Source of the DNA: Telopea speciosissima | Taxonomy: Eukaryota > Streptophyta > Magnoliopsida > Proteales > Proteaceae | Reading direction: 5' to 3' | DNA length: 64,000 bases | NCBI RefSeq assembly: GCF_018873765.1 | Contig: NC_057922.1 | Span: forward strand, 17,001,563-17,065,562 | In this document: positions 35,973 through 51,500 of the stretch, one piece after another | Layout: each line of letters opens with the position of its first letter | How positions within the stretch are numbered: position 1 is the stretch's first letter | Position numbers and translations under genes: made by a program | The notes under the pieces: model-generated | What the model was told of the DNA's origin: nothing | Databases searched by the model: none | Seen by the model: only the letters and a program-made list of their open reading frames with translations

Positions 35973-36960
35973 TGATGCAGGCCCAGGTCACATCTTGAAG
36001 AACCCAGCCCAACTCCACTGTGTGGATCGACATCAGCCCATTCAAACTCATAAAATCCAAAATTATCTCAAGGTCTAGCACCAACTCTTGGTACAAAATA
36101 AACCAAAGACCAAGGCTAAGAAAGTGGTCACTCTAAGTTGACCAATGAATAATTCAAAATTAATTATGACTTTGCACATGTCTCCACTCCAAGTGATATT
36201 TCGGATTATTTTCATGGAGATCTGGAAAAATGCAAAACATCAAAGTTATAGATCTTTAAGTCTTCGTTCAAATGGATTTGGAATAAGGTTAATATAATCT
36301 AAAACCAAGGAATTATGCCTTTTACATTGAACATGTGCAGTCCAGCTCACATATGACTTTCATCTCTCTTATGTCTCTTCATTTCCTCATAAAACTCACC
36401 TACTCCCATGAACTCTCTTGGGCAACAACAAGAATATTATAAGGTCTTTTCTATTGGGACACCCACTTCAACCTTGGAACTTGCATCAAGGCATATTAGA
36501 GTAGCCCCTTTGTCTTGGAAATTACTTTTATTTATTTGTTTTCTAGAGTTTTCTTTTTCTTGGAATTAAGCATGTAATCTCAACCCTTGAAAATCAACGG
36601 CTAAGATATTGTAGGAGCTTTTAGAATTTCTTTTGTTTTGCCTATAAAAGGCTTACTTATCTTTTTTGTAGTGGAGACTAGAATTTGATGAATGAAAATT
36701 GCTTTGTGCATTTTGTTAGAACCATGATGAGTTCTCTCCTTTGAATCAAGATTGAGTTCAACCTTAGAAAACCTTGTAGTTGAGTTGAAGCTTTTTTCTA
36801 TCGCTCAACATCCTAGAAGAGTTACTCACACAACCTTGAAAAATTGTGCAAATTCCCCTCTCTTACTACCAATTTTTGTGGTCATATTTGTTGGCCTTTC
36901 TTACACCTTGAGAGTGTGTAATTTACCTCTCCTGGTCTCACGCATCCTCCGCCTACATCA
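35973..36960 (+). repeat. Solo LTR (fossil)
   Basis: 988-bp block with inverted ends TGATGCAG...CTACATCA and an imperfect 5-bp flank (accac/acgac). It has an internal promoter-like cctataaaagg near 36640. No primer-binding site follows, so it is a solo LTR in intron 4 of NPF copy C. Family not assigned. Confidence 0.55.
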
Positions 36961-36984
36961 ACGACTAGGTCACAATAGAGAAAC

Positions 36985-37545
36985 TAGGACTGCAACAGGG
37001 TCGGGTTGGGCCGGGCTTTATAGAATCCTAGCCCAACCCTAAGTCCCCTTAGTTGAGCCCAGGCCCGACCCAACCCTGACTCAGGGCCAGAAAAATCCAA
37101 CCCTGACCCGCCCTCAGGGTTGAGCCGGGCTGACCCTCCGGCCCAACCCTAATTGGCCTTGATCATGGGGAGGGGTAAAGAAATGCATGGGCTGGAATGG
37201 GTTGGGGAGAACACTATCAATTTTACATAAAATAACACTACAATAAAATGTATTATATCACTTATTGTCTTCATATATAGCATATTATATAAAAAAATGT
37301 GGGTGCGTTTAAAGTTTATAATGTATATATTATATCAATATATATTTTATAGTATAACTTAAATTAGGGTCTGGTCGGGCCAGGCTAGGCCAAGTTTAGC
37401 CCAATGCCTCAACCCTAGCCTGACCCAACCCTGACTCAGGGCCAGGAATTTCCAGCCCTTACCTGCCCTCAGGGCCAAATATCTTAGCCTAGGCCCTGTT
37501 CGGGCTCAGGGCGGGTTCGGGCTGACAGGGCCAAACTTGCACCCA
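36985..37545. repeat. GC-rich dispersed repeat, fullest copy
   Basis: Starts taggactgcaacagggtcgg and ends near gccaaacttgcaccca, with an AT-rich middle. The short inverted ends tagg..tgcaa/tatggg.tgcaa and 8-bp flanks agagaaac/agagaaag (7 of 8) suggest a hAT-type non-autonomous element. Related copies at 62100-62475 and 19628-19795. Confidence 0.6.
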
Positions 37546-40084
37546 TAAGAGAAAGCTTATCATTGCATCTTTGGGGTTGAGTGTCTTGTATTTTGTGGGT
37601 CTATATATTTATTATTGGGTCAGTATTTGTAATTGAGTAGGGTTTTGGTTCCTTTACATGTACGGTGTAAAATTAGAATTGTGTGGAATTACAATTTTTT
37701 GTATAGAAAACTTTAGACACAAGCAAAGGGAAATCACTTTGTGAGTTAGAGAATCGTGTAGAGAGCATTTTTTTGTTTAGTGAAAAATCTTTGTTTCTCT
37801 CAGGTGGATGTAGGTGTTTGTGCCGAACAACCTAAATTCCTTGAGTTATATGTGTGCTTGTTTACTTGGTTTCTTCATCGTAGTTGCTCACCCTCATTAT
37901 AAACATGTGATCATAAGCCTCATGTAAATGAAAAATACATTGATGATTGTAGAACTTACTTAAAACCCTTTGTGTGTTGTAGTAACTCTCCACCCAACAT
38001 CTCTTCCTTAGATAGATCTTCATATAATTCATCTTCGTTTTCAGGTAAGGGGAGCTTTCTCTTTTTAAATGCAGCTACTATAACCTAAATTAAATTAAGA
38101 AGAGGATTAATAGAGAAGGTATATGTGTGAGTGAAATTAATTGTACAAGATATATATACCTGGAGCATCCGAGTGAAAGGGCTACCGTTGGGAATTTGAT
38201 GTCTGTAGAATTTAAAGCCGAAAACAAACACTATGATCCCAAGCAAAACAATAGCTGCACATAGAGCGAAACCAAGGTCCCATCCTTTATAGTTCTGGAG
38301 CCAAACTACGAAAACTAGACCTATTATTCCTCCAATTGATATGCCAATTGTGTACCAGTTGAAGAAGCTAGACTTGCGGCGAAGCCCAATTTCGTCTTCA
38401 CCAAACTGGTCTCCCCCAAAGGATGGAAGGTTTGCTCTCGTAAAACCTTCACCCAATGCCACAATATACAATGCTATGTTAAGTATAGCAGCATTAGAGC
38501 CATGGACAGGCTTACAATTGCTCGATTGCTTAGAGATGTCACATGGTGGTGGTTGTAGTGATGGAAGATATGCTTGCAATGCTAGCAATCTATACCCCTG
38601 CACCATTAAAAGACGATATTACTAAGTGAGTAGTCCGATGTGAAGACTTATAAGGACTTAGACACCCTCTCTTTTAAGGGTTAGCTTTTAAAGGTGAAAT
38701 CTATTTGAGTCCCCTAACACTATATACAAAAAAGGGGAGTCCTTAGTCCTTACCAGAATCTCCAGGGGACCAAAGATGACAATGCCCTTGAATCTAGTGA
38801 TATATGAGTCAGTAAGGAAGCCTCCGAGCAAAGCAAATCCCGCGGACGCACCATTAAAGTTACTAACAGTAGTTGATGAGGTTGCAATATCCATATGCAT
38901 TATGTTATGAAGGTAAGTCACCAAGTTCATCAAGTTTGGAATAAAAGCTGCATACATCATAGTAGTGGTAACTGCAACATCCAAATCCTATCAATTAGTT
39001 ACTCCATTTCACAGATCATCCAATAGGAGAACATAAGAAATTAAATCTTCAATTTCAAGTTAACAATGAAGATAATAGAGAGAGAATTACATTTCAAGCT
39101 AATAATGAAGATAGTAGCTAGAGAGAGAATTAAATAAAGGTTTCACTCACAGCAGATAAGCCATGAAGCCTTATTTCCATCTTGTCTCTCTTTGTTGATG
39201 GGCTTGCCCTCACAATGTAAGGAACCCTTGAGTACTACTGCCATGTTAATGTGAAGCTTAGCTTGCTCTGTGTCAAGCATTCCTCCCAAGTCTCTCAATA
39301 TTTAAGCCTATATACATATGAAGAAGACTTAAATTTTCAATGGAGACTAGAAATTATTAGGGTTAATGTAAAAAAGATTCCTCAAGCAGTGGTTGTTAGC
39401 ATGTCTAAGTAGATGTGGTTTTAATAAATTTAATATATTGTCAAATAATAAAAATATAACTAAGTTTTCCTCCACTACTCGGTCAATGGATTCCTCAAAA
39501 ATCCTAGGATTCACAACCCCTCCTAGGTTTTAGTATGTTCCCCAAAATATCCTCCGATATCCCTACATGCATCTGAAACCACCTTGGTGAATAGATTCTC
39601 ATTCATCATGGTTGAAGGAAAACTCGGTCCATCAATTTTTTTCTGATGGCTGACTTGATACTCTCACTCCGGTCTGGTCCGGTCCATCCCGGTCCCCTTT
39701 TTTTTAGCAATGCCTTAAATTGGGTTGTGGGCAATCCATGCCACTGCAGATATGGACTCGTAAATTTAAATAATGATTAATGAGGGCTTTGGTGGTCTCA
39801 TAATAATTAAATGCCTATTTCCATGTGAGTTGTTTCTTAGTTTTTTTCTTTTTGTCTTTAATGCCTAGTGGCTTCACTCTATAGACAAAATGGTCTTTAT
39901 TTTTCTTAATAGTAAGTTTGACTTTTTCTTATACTGCACCAGTTTCTTAAAAACACCTATAAAAATCAATTTATTAATGCTGTTCCACTTCATTTGTTTT
40001 TTCTTTTTTTTTTTTAATGCCCATTGGCTTCATTTTATTGACCAAATGGTCTTTATAATTTCTATTATTAATTAGAGAAGGGCA

Positions 40085-40930
40085 AAGCTGTTTGTAATCA
40101 ACCCGGTTACAACACAATATTGTAACGGACTTATTTACCCACCTCACTCTACTTACCAATCATTGAAGAGAAGGGTGATTTTTGTAATTATCCCTCCCAA
40201 TCCTCCTCCCTGTTCCTTTCCTCGCCGGCTCCACTCGAGCTTTGGATCCCTCCTCCCCTAAGGTTCCTTGCCCCTCTCCTGCAATTCCCCGCCGCCCCAT
40301 CTCACCTTGCCCTACATCTCCCTGCCACAACAACTGCAACAATCCCCCTTGAATTCAATACCTTCTTCAACAAACATCTGAATCAGATGCGCACGCCTAC
40401 CGTAGACTTGTAAATACCTGAAGTTATTTATGTCATGTACTAAGAGAAAGAGAAGATGGGACTTGTGGAGCTGAGATGGTTGAACTCTGATCTCTCCCAT
40501 CGTGTACCTTCTATTTATTAATGTTAAATTCCCCCACTATTGGGCTCTCGCTACTCTCTTCGGGCATTGTCATATAACTACATACTCTGTAACCTACAAA
40601 TTTCCAAAATTGTTTACTAATTAATTTTTCTATGTCCCTAGCATAGGAGCAGCTAGCTTTTATATCACTTGTAGATTGGTGAGGGACCAAATCATACTTG
40701 GAGTGGAGCTGATTGGTACAATATCTAGATTTCAGAGTTGAGCAAAAGAACAGGGGCTCCGCCCTACCTCTTGCTCCATGTATCTTTATATCCAGAAAAC
40801 ATATAAACAGGATCTCTACCTCATCCCTTCTTGTTCTTGAAATGTCTATTTGAAATTGGGTTTTCTAAACATATAACGTTCTATTTGTGACCATGTGAGA
40901 GCGGTAGAGTGAACCTGGAGCTTTAGCTCT
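40085..40930. other. Unclassified intergenic DNA
   Basis: Short open frames only (for example minus 40312-40500), with no domain I recognise. It belongs to the upstream side of NPF copy C. Confidence 0.3.
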
Positions 40931-41118
40931 TGAGAGAGAGAGAGAGAGAGAGAGAAAGCAGTGAGATGGCGGCCATTGTTGATTCCCAGACAAACAGAAA
41001 CTTTCGTATTGGAGATTGCTATGAAGAGGGAGAGATGTCGGAGCGGCCATTGTTGATTCCCAGACAAACAGAAAGAATCCTTCGTATTGGAGACTGCTAT
41101 GAAGAGAGAGAAACCACA
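40931..41118. repeat. (GA)n tract and 74-bp tandem duplication
   Basis: A GA run at 40931-40955 is followed by two units starting at 40969 and 41043, each beginning gcggccattgttgattccca and containing cgtattggaga.tgctatgaa. On the plus strand both units stay open, and the frame between them shifts. Confidence 0.7.
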
Positions 41119-41402
41119 GGGCTGATTAGGGTTGAAGGTAATAAATTTACATTTTTAGCCTTTCTGAACAATTGGCATGTCATACTATGAGGGTAAGAAA
41201 TGTATGGTTCCAATTTCTGTTTGTAACTTTCTTAGTTACAAACAAATGCACCCAATAGAGAAAGTCTTGCAGATCAGCAGATGGAGACAAGGGTACCTTT
41301 TATTTTTTTTTTTGGTAACCAACATGGGTACATTTAACATATATAATCTGAACTGTCACGTTTTTGTTTGTGAAAAGGTTTCCAATGTTAACATTATTCT
41401 GT

Positions 41403-43106
41403 GGGCAAATTACAGATCACCCCTTGATTTTCAATCAAAACTTAGATCATCCCCTGATTTTTTTGAAAAAACGCAAACGTCCCTCTACAGTAACGGTGTT
41501 AATTTAAATCAAAAAAAAAAATGAAATGATAAATTTAACCTCAAATTTTAATTTTTCAAATTTGACTTTTCATTTTCATTTTTACTTTTATTCTCTCTCC
41601 TCTTTCACGATAATCTCTTCCGTCCCTCTCTCCCACTCTCAAAGAACCACCGGAGGATGGAGATGTTGCCGCTGGGCTGTGAGCGCAAGGAGAAACCAGA
41701 GAATCCGTCGGAGATGGAGATTACTCCTCCCTTGGCAGCCCGAAATCTCTTCCACAGCCTGGCAAACCTAAGGATCCTGTTCTACTCTGAAACAGGGCGC
41801 ACAAATTCAAACAGGGAGAGGTCTTTCTTTAAAACCCTAGCCCTGTCAAAGAAGAAGATGACGAGTGTTGTTGTTGCTTGGATTCCACCAGAAGAAATAA
41901 AATTTACAAAGGGGTATCCGACAGCGTTTATCCAGGGAGAGCGAAAAATATACTATTAAAAATCAAGCAGGTTTGATTCTTCCAATGATTTTAGGGAATG
42001 AGAATCACACCCTGTTGATGGGGGGTTAGCATTAAGTCTTCTGAAGGGGTTAGCATTAAGGGCTTCTCTGTATATCTGAACCCAACCACTAAACTAGAAA
42101 CCCAAAAGGTCTCCAATTTCCCAGGAAGATTCGATTTTCTGGGTTCATAAAACTTCGTTACAATTGAAATTTTCAAAGAGGTCTTGGATCACAAAATTTA
42201 CAGAAGGATGGATCGATCCAAGAGGGACCTTCTTTGTTGATCGTCTCTTCCCTGAACCTCTCTGGATGCTGGAATTTATCGTTGAAACTTTAAAGATAAA
42301 AACACAAGTTTTGTTTCTTTTAGGATTATTGCCGCCTTCATCTTCCCCCTCCCATTTTTCCCTTTCTTTAAATGAATTTTCTCTTCTTATTATTCTTTTG
42401 GACTGGGAAGATCTACTGTATTTTGTTAGATTGATTTGAATAACCATAATTCAAATGTAGAATCTGCTACTCGTTTATCACCTTCTCTGTACACCCTCTG
42501 AATTTTGGAATCCGTTTATGTCGACGGGAATCGCTTCTCCATTGAAGTTCACAGAGAGGAGAAGCTTGGTGAGGTTCTTGTTATGCATCAGAATCTGAAA
42601 TGCCAGTGATGTTGGTCAACCGATTGAAGGAAATTGCAAGGTAAGATAGGTTCCTTAATGGGTTTTCTTCACCGAACAGGAAAAAAGGGGTTTAGGGCTT
42701 TTTTTGTTTTTTTGTTTTTTTGGGTTTCACCGGCATCTGAGGCCGGGGTTATGGCCGTCGGACCCTGACGGTCGTTGGCCGTGTCTGAGCTTGGCCGCCG
42801 GCCTCTGATTCGGTCGTCGCAAGAGACCACGGTGGTGGTTATTAAAACCCTAAATGGGTTTTCTCCATTATCATTCTTGGTTTTTCATTCTTGGCTTAGC
42901 GATTTGGGGAAGAAGGAGAGGGAAAGGGTAGTTTAGGGATTTAAATTTATTTAACTGGCTGACATCATCACTTAACAGGATAAAATTAATGTTAGGGACT
43001 AATTTATCATTTTGGAGTCTAAACCAAAAGGTGATTTGAGTTTTTTCAAAAATTAGGGGTGATCTGAGTTTTGATTGAAAATCAGGGGGTGATGTATAAT
43101 TTATCC
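41403..43106. mobile_element. 1.7-kb Mutator-like TIR element
   Basis: Inverted ends of about 70 bases: left block gattttcaatcaaaact is repeated exactly as the complement at the right end. Flanks ttattctgt (41394-41402) and ttatgcttt (43107-43115) match at 7 of 9, as expected for an old 9-bp Mutator duplication. The interior has no transposase. A plus-strand open stretch near 41657-41959 is unrecognised and may be a captured exon. It splits the duplicated upstream region of NPF copy C. Confidence 0.7.
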
Positions 43107-44210
43107 TTATGCTTTTCATTTATTTCCTATTCAGATTTAATTGTCAAGAACATGGATTTAGGAATTGGTATCGAATTGGTCATTCATATAGTATTGGCCA
43201 CGACGATATCCATACTTGTCCAATATCAGACCAATGGTACAAATTTTGAGGGCAGAACAGTTAAAAAACATATGATATTGAAATCTTAGGAGGCAAAAAT
43301 CATTCAATCCGGCTTGATATGGTCAATTCATATTGGTATTAGTATCAATATTGACAACAATGGATACCAGTGCCAATACTGTGAACTGAATCCCTGATCA
43401 AGAGAGAGAAAAAAATATTTGTTGATGCAGCAAAATAATCAATGTGGCATTAAAGGAAAAGAGAAGTTAATTTCCAAGAGTGAAAAAAAATTGTTGACTT
43501 GGTAAGTCATGTGATGTGGCATTCAATGAAAAAAAAAAAATCCAGTATTGGTCACCTTATAAACCGATAAGATACCAATAAAAATTAGCACCCATCGTCC
43601 TCTATCGAACAAGTTTACCCCTGGTCTTCTTTAAAAATCGATTTTTTTTATTATATATTTTTTTTGGTAGAAAATGTTGGTGAGAGGGCAGTGACTAGGG
43701 AGGTCGAAGGGAACACAAAAATGTTTGTGAGGCCCAAATAACTTTGAAGTAATCAATGGCTTCTTGCTCAATGGCTGCATGTTGGGTCACCTGCTACCCC
43801 TGCGAATTCAGATTAGAAAGAATCCTATTATTGCTACTTCTAACCTTAATATGGAAAAACTGGAATTAGCATTTCCATGTTGAAGCCACTTCTCTAGCAC
43901 TCAACATCTGAACCTACTTAACCAAATCCCTTTCTTAATGCTACAATAAAGGGTCAAGAGGGAAGGTTATCAAATTCTCTTGGATTTGCGCAGGGAATTC
44001 CTCAGCTTGTTGGAGAAAGGGAGAAGTCTTTCTAAAGTGCAGTTTGCTTACACGATTTCAGTTTGATTTTGACACCCTTATGCAAACCACACACTCTCAA
44101 GCAATTGGCAGGCTAAGTCATACCATTCACATTCACATTCACAATCACAAAACTGGTTCTAAGCAAGTCCGGTGGAATCATTGACCAGAAAAGACAATCC
44201 TGTTTGCAGA
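43107..44210. other. Remainder of the NPF duplication unit, then intergenic
   Basis: Near 43450-43540 the text aaaagagaagttaatttcca and gtcatgtgatgtggcatt repeats what lies near 23816-23890 upstream of copy A. Beyond about 43600 there is no gene signal. Confidence 0.5.
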
Positions 44211-44359
44211 GCGTTGGGCTCCTCTGTAGCGCGACATGATGTGTAGCGCACCATCCAACGACCTGCAGTGTTTGGACACATTGGACTGTGTGCCCACACA
44301 CTGCAAGCCATCAGATGGTGCACTACACACCATATCGCATTACAGAGGACCCAAATCCG
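44211..44359. mobile_element. Hairpin MITE
   Basis: Two arms of about 70 bases (cctctgtagcgcgacatgat against the complement of atcgcattacagagg, with tgcagtgt in both) and a small loop. No transposase, target duplication unclear. It lies about 390 bases past the end of RPL23. Confidence 0.6.
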
Positions 44360-44751
44360 TTCGTAGACCGTGGAATCATTGCCTATACTGGCTGAGGGGA
44401 GCCAATAAACGGTTTAATGTAAATTTGATTGTACCAGGACAATCATTATCTCCTATTTGAAATTTCTTTTTGGTAAATGAACTCCAGATTTTTTCTGAAT
44501 AAAGAATTGTAAGGCGAACAGGACACATTTAAGATAGTAAGAGTAGAACAACTTGCAAATCTTCTCACATTCAAAAACCTAAAATTGAAGATCACAGCAT
44601 CAAGTACAAGAGATTATCCAGGTTTAACCAAATAAATGTATACAAGTAAACCAGAACCCTAGAGCTACGATTATGACCATTTAAACGAAACAAAATTTGA
44701 TAGTGTCAAATAAATCCATTTTTGTAAATTCAACCTGGGACCTCTAGATTC

Positions 44752-48110
<3,359 letters not shown>

Positions 48111-48509
48111 TTTGAACCAGTTTGACTACAGAAAATGAAAGAGCTTCTAAGGATCGTTTTGTGAAGTTTATAGCTCTAGGGTTTCAGTGGGCCGTCATTA
48201 GCGCTCGTAGGTTAGTTACCTAAAAGGTCCTCCTCTCTCTCACTTAATGCCAGAAAAGTACTAAGAAGTGCGAATTGACCATAATACCCCTAAAAGGCGG
48301 GAAAACTCTGAGAAACCAATTTATCTTTCACAGTTCAACTTTCAACGAATTCAAAAAACGAGGTTTTCCCATCCGTACCTCATAAACCCATTGGCCGCCA
48401 TTGGTTTTCTTCTAATTTCAATGAAAAACTGAAAAGGGTGGAGGAGATCTGACGTTTGTTTCACCATCGGGTTGCTTGAATTTGGGTTTTGGACGGAATT
48501 AAGGAAGAA
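48111..48509. promoter_or_regulatory. Head-to-head promoter of RPL23 and the 48.5-kb gene
   Basis: Only 399 bases separate the two divergent start codons. On the RPL23 side a telo-box AAACCCTAG (complement at 48176-48184) and a site II-type TGGGCC (48188-48193) stand together, the known pair in plant ribosomal protein promoters. These sites may drive both genes. Confidence 0.7.
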
Positions 48510-51500
48510 ATGGTTTGGTCGCATCCAGACATATCCCTGGAAGATCTGTTAAACTTGATTAAAGGGTTCGTGGATATCTTGATTCTGGCATCTGGATACC
48601 AATCATCTGGTATTCCTGCTGTTTGGGATGCCCAGAATATGAGGAAAGCCATGCAATGGGGTCTGTTCTTCGAAGATGTGAGCATATCTTTATTTCTTTC
48701 ACTGTTATCTTTTTATTTTCATTCCAGGTTTGATGTTAGGATTTATAGGAATTTCAGGAAACTTTTTCTTTTCCCTTTTTTTCATGGTTCATGTGTTTTT
48801 AAGCTGTTTATTAATCCTTTCATTGCATGCGACAGTCATTACCATTCGGCAGGGAAAAAAAATTCTGCTGGGTCAAAGATTAGGCTGTTTGCCTCCAACT
48901 TTATAGATAAAATGAGACAGAATGACAATTTATCTTGTGAATAAAGAGGAAATTTAATTTCGTTGTCATGCCTCTGGTTTTCGTGGAAGTTTATGATTTT
49001 ATAGGCACTCTGTACATATATGCGAATCCTCAAAATCTTCTTGCAACTTGGAGCTGTAAACCAAAACAGGTTCTTAAGCTACAAGTGCAATCCAAGTAAC
49101 AAAGTTCAGGAGAAATTTCACTATTTACAATTGATTAGGCTGAAATCTCCGTTCTGTTGTCATTTCTCCCTGCAAAATGACCTGCAGAACAGTCTCTTGA
49201 ATCAGATTCAACCTTCAATAGACTAATCTTTTGAGACCCATATAATTTCAAACTGTCAATAGTTTCCATTAATCTTTTGAGACCCGTATAACCACAACAG
49301 TTTAATAGAAATCCAGACTAGGCTTTACCATAGCCAAATTAACCAAAAATAGTGGGAGTGGAGGTTATTTCATGAGGTATCTGCTTCAAAAGTTTTCTCT
49401 TATGCATTTTTGGTTCTTTGAACTGAAGTTAATGGATCTTTTATCTCCTCCTGAAACACCACATTGTTTCTTGCCTTCCAGATAGGCCTCCCAATAATCA
49501 CTGCCTTTCAAGGACCCCTATCATATTAGTTTTTCCCCATCTTGGTGTATGTATTGTTGGTCATCAACATGTATGCTTATCAATGGATCTAAAGTACTCA
49601 TCTGCTGGGTATCTGTTTCTCTTTGAATGTGGAAACAGGAGGAATTGTACACTCCACTTCTTTCAGTATTCTTGCATGGCAATGAGTCATGCACTTCTGC
49701 ATGGTTCTGAAAATAAGAACTATGGTTTTTGTTTTTCCTTTTATTCAGAAATACATAAATCTTGTGCACCCTACTTTATATTCATATTTTGCAAAATTTG
49801 CTGAAAAACATGGGAAGCCAGTTATATAGTAACATCGTCCAGGTTACATATTATTGGTAGGGTTCATTTAATATCAAAGAATACCCTTGTCAGATCTTGA
49901 CAGTTAATCAAATAACTCAACTAATTCTTATTCAGACTATATGGGGTATGGCAACTTGAATCCTCATCCACCATTCTCCAGGTTCAGGTTTACATTGGTT
50001 TGGCCAAAGGTTTCATGCTCTTTGACACATCCCTCTCTGCCCAAGTATGGGATCAGCAGTGTAAGACAGCCTAGAGTTTTCAGAATTAAATATCCTCTAA
50101 TTAATAAATATTGTGATTTTGGACTCAGAGATTGTCCCAAAATGGATAGAAATTTTTACAACTTGTTTAAGGAACATGTTCTGTGAAATTAGTTGCTATG
50201 GTATTAATTACTTTATAGAAGTTATTCTTGTACAAATGTGCCAAGAGTTTATCGTAATATTTTGTTCTCAGAGAACCTAAGTATGTGAAATATTTTTGGA
50301 TTTAAGAGTTTCAAATATAAGAATCTATTGCTTTATGAATGAACCAAATGGTGGGTATTTCTTATTTCAGAAATATTGATTTAATTGTATAATCAATAAT
50401 CTGAAAGACTACTTTTAGTGGAGATATACGTAATGATGTAACCACAATTTCCTTTATGATAATGCTTCAAGGTGAGTTTCTGGTTAGTTTCAGAGGTTTA
50501 CTCTTTCACCACCTCCAATAGAGGAACTGTGCATGGATGACAACCTAGGATAAGCCATAAATAGCTATGAAAGTCTACACAATATGCCAAGGTAGGAAAT
50601 CAGATGCAACTTGGACTTGTAAGCAACAACAGTTTTTCCAACTAGTGCCTTGCAAATAGGGATTGCACACCGGCATTCAGTTGAATACTAATGATTTGAG
50701 GAGCCTTTAGGTCACTGTACATTGCTGTTCTTCTCCAGTTTTCAATGTTTATTGGTAATTATGGTACGGGCTAGCATGGAAAGGTCTAAACGATAAGTCA
50801 ATTGACTGAGACTGGTCTGATGAAGCCAAAGAAATCAAAGAAACAGCTTTTAGTTATTGTTATTCTAGACCTAACAGCCTGTCAATCTATTATCTTTTAA
50901 TCCTATCAAGTTTGTGCTTTATCTCTAATGACGCGTTTCAGTATAACTACTGATCTATACTACCTCAATGCAATTGTCATTTGTCTTTGAGTTATTGAAT
51001 TCAAGCAGCAACTGTTTTCTCCATGCTGAATATAAATAAATGTTCTGGCTGTTGATGTGTTTAGGTTTTTAGTCGCCTAAGAGGCTTAGACGATTATCAA
51101 GACTCAATGAAAGAACTCGATGCAGCTTTGCTTGTGATGACATCAAATCCTTATTTCCCTCAGGTTACTATTAATTCATTTCTTTTGCATTCCTTCTGTG
51201 TTTGTCCTTTTGGGTAGGTATGCTACAGTAGAGCACATGGTTTTGAGTTTTCTATATCCAACAATGCTGGATTTTTTTTAATCAAAAAAATTTGAGAGGG
51301 GGAAAGAAGGAATAGAGATAATCCCTGCTGGACAATTTAAAACTAATTATATGTATTTGCATGAAGAGGTAATTTAGTAATCACACTTAAGTGGCTGCCT
51401 ATGGGGAGAAGATAATTACTATACACGTTCTTCGGTGTTCCAGGGTTTGACACCTTGCATTTATGTCAGAAGCTGAAACATGTTTCTGTGTCCTTGTTAC

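Larger units (their letters stand above)
34923..39244 (-). pseudogene. NRT1/PTR (NPF4-like) transporter, copy C, prematurely stopped
   Basis: Five exons as in copies A and B: 39244-39151, 38971-38754, 38597-38160, 38084-37960 and 35748-34923, with all splice sites kept. In exon 5 a Gly codon of A/B is TGA (35079-35081), so the protein ends after 514 of 566 aa and loses the last transmembrane helix (FYWLLTILGLVGYLNYLFW). The old stop has itself changed to TGG at 34923-34925, so the original end is no longer marked. This suggests relaxed selection. Intron 4 has grown to 2.2 kb with a solo LTR and a GC-rich repeat inside. The first helix lacks ExxE[K/R] as in A and B. A truncated but expressed transporter cannot be excluded. 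Confidence 0.85.

Noticed and set aside
41403-43106. Possible independent small gene at 41657-41959
   Set aside because: Lies wholly within the inverted ends of a TIR element and has no recognisable domain; kept only as a possible captured piece.
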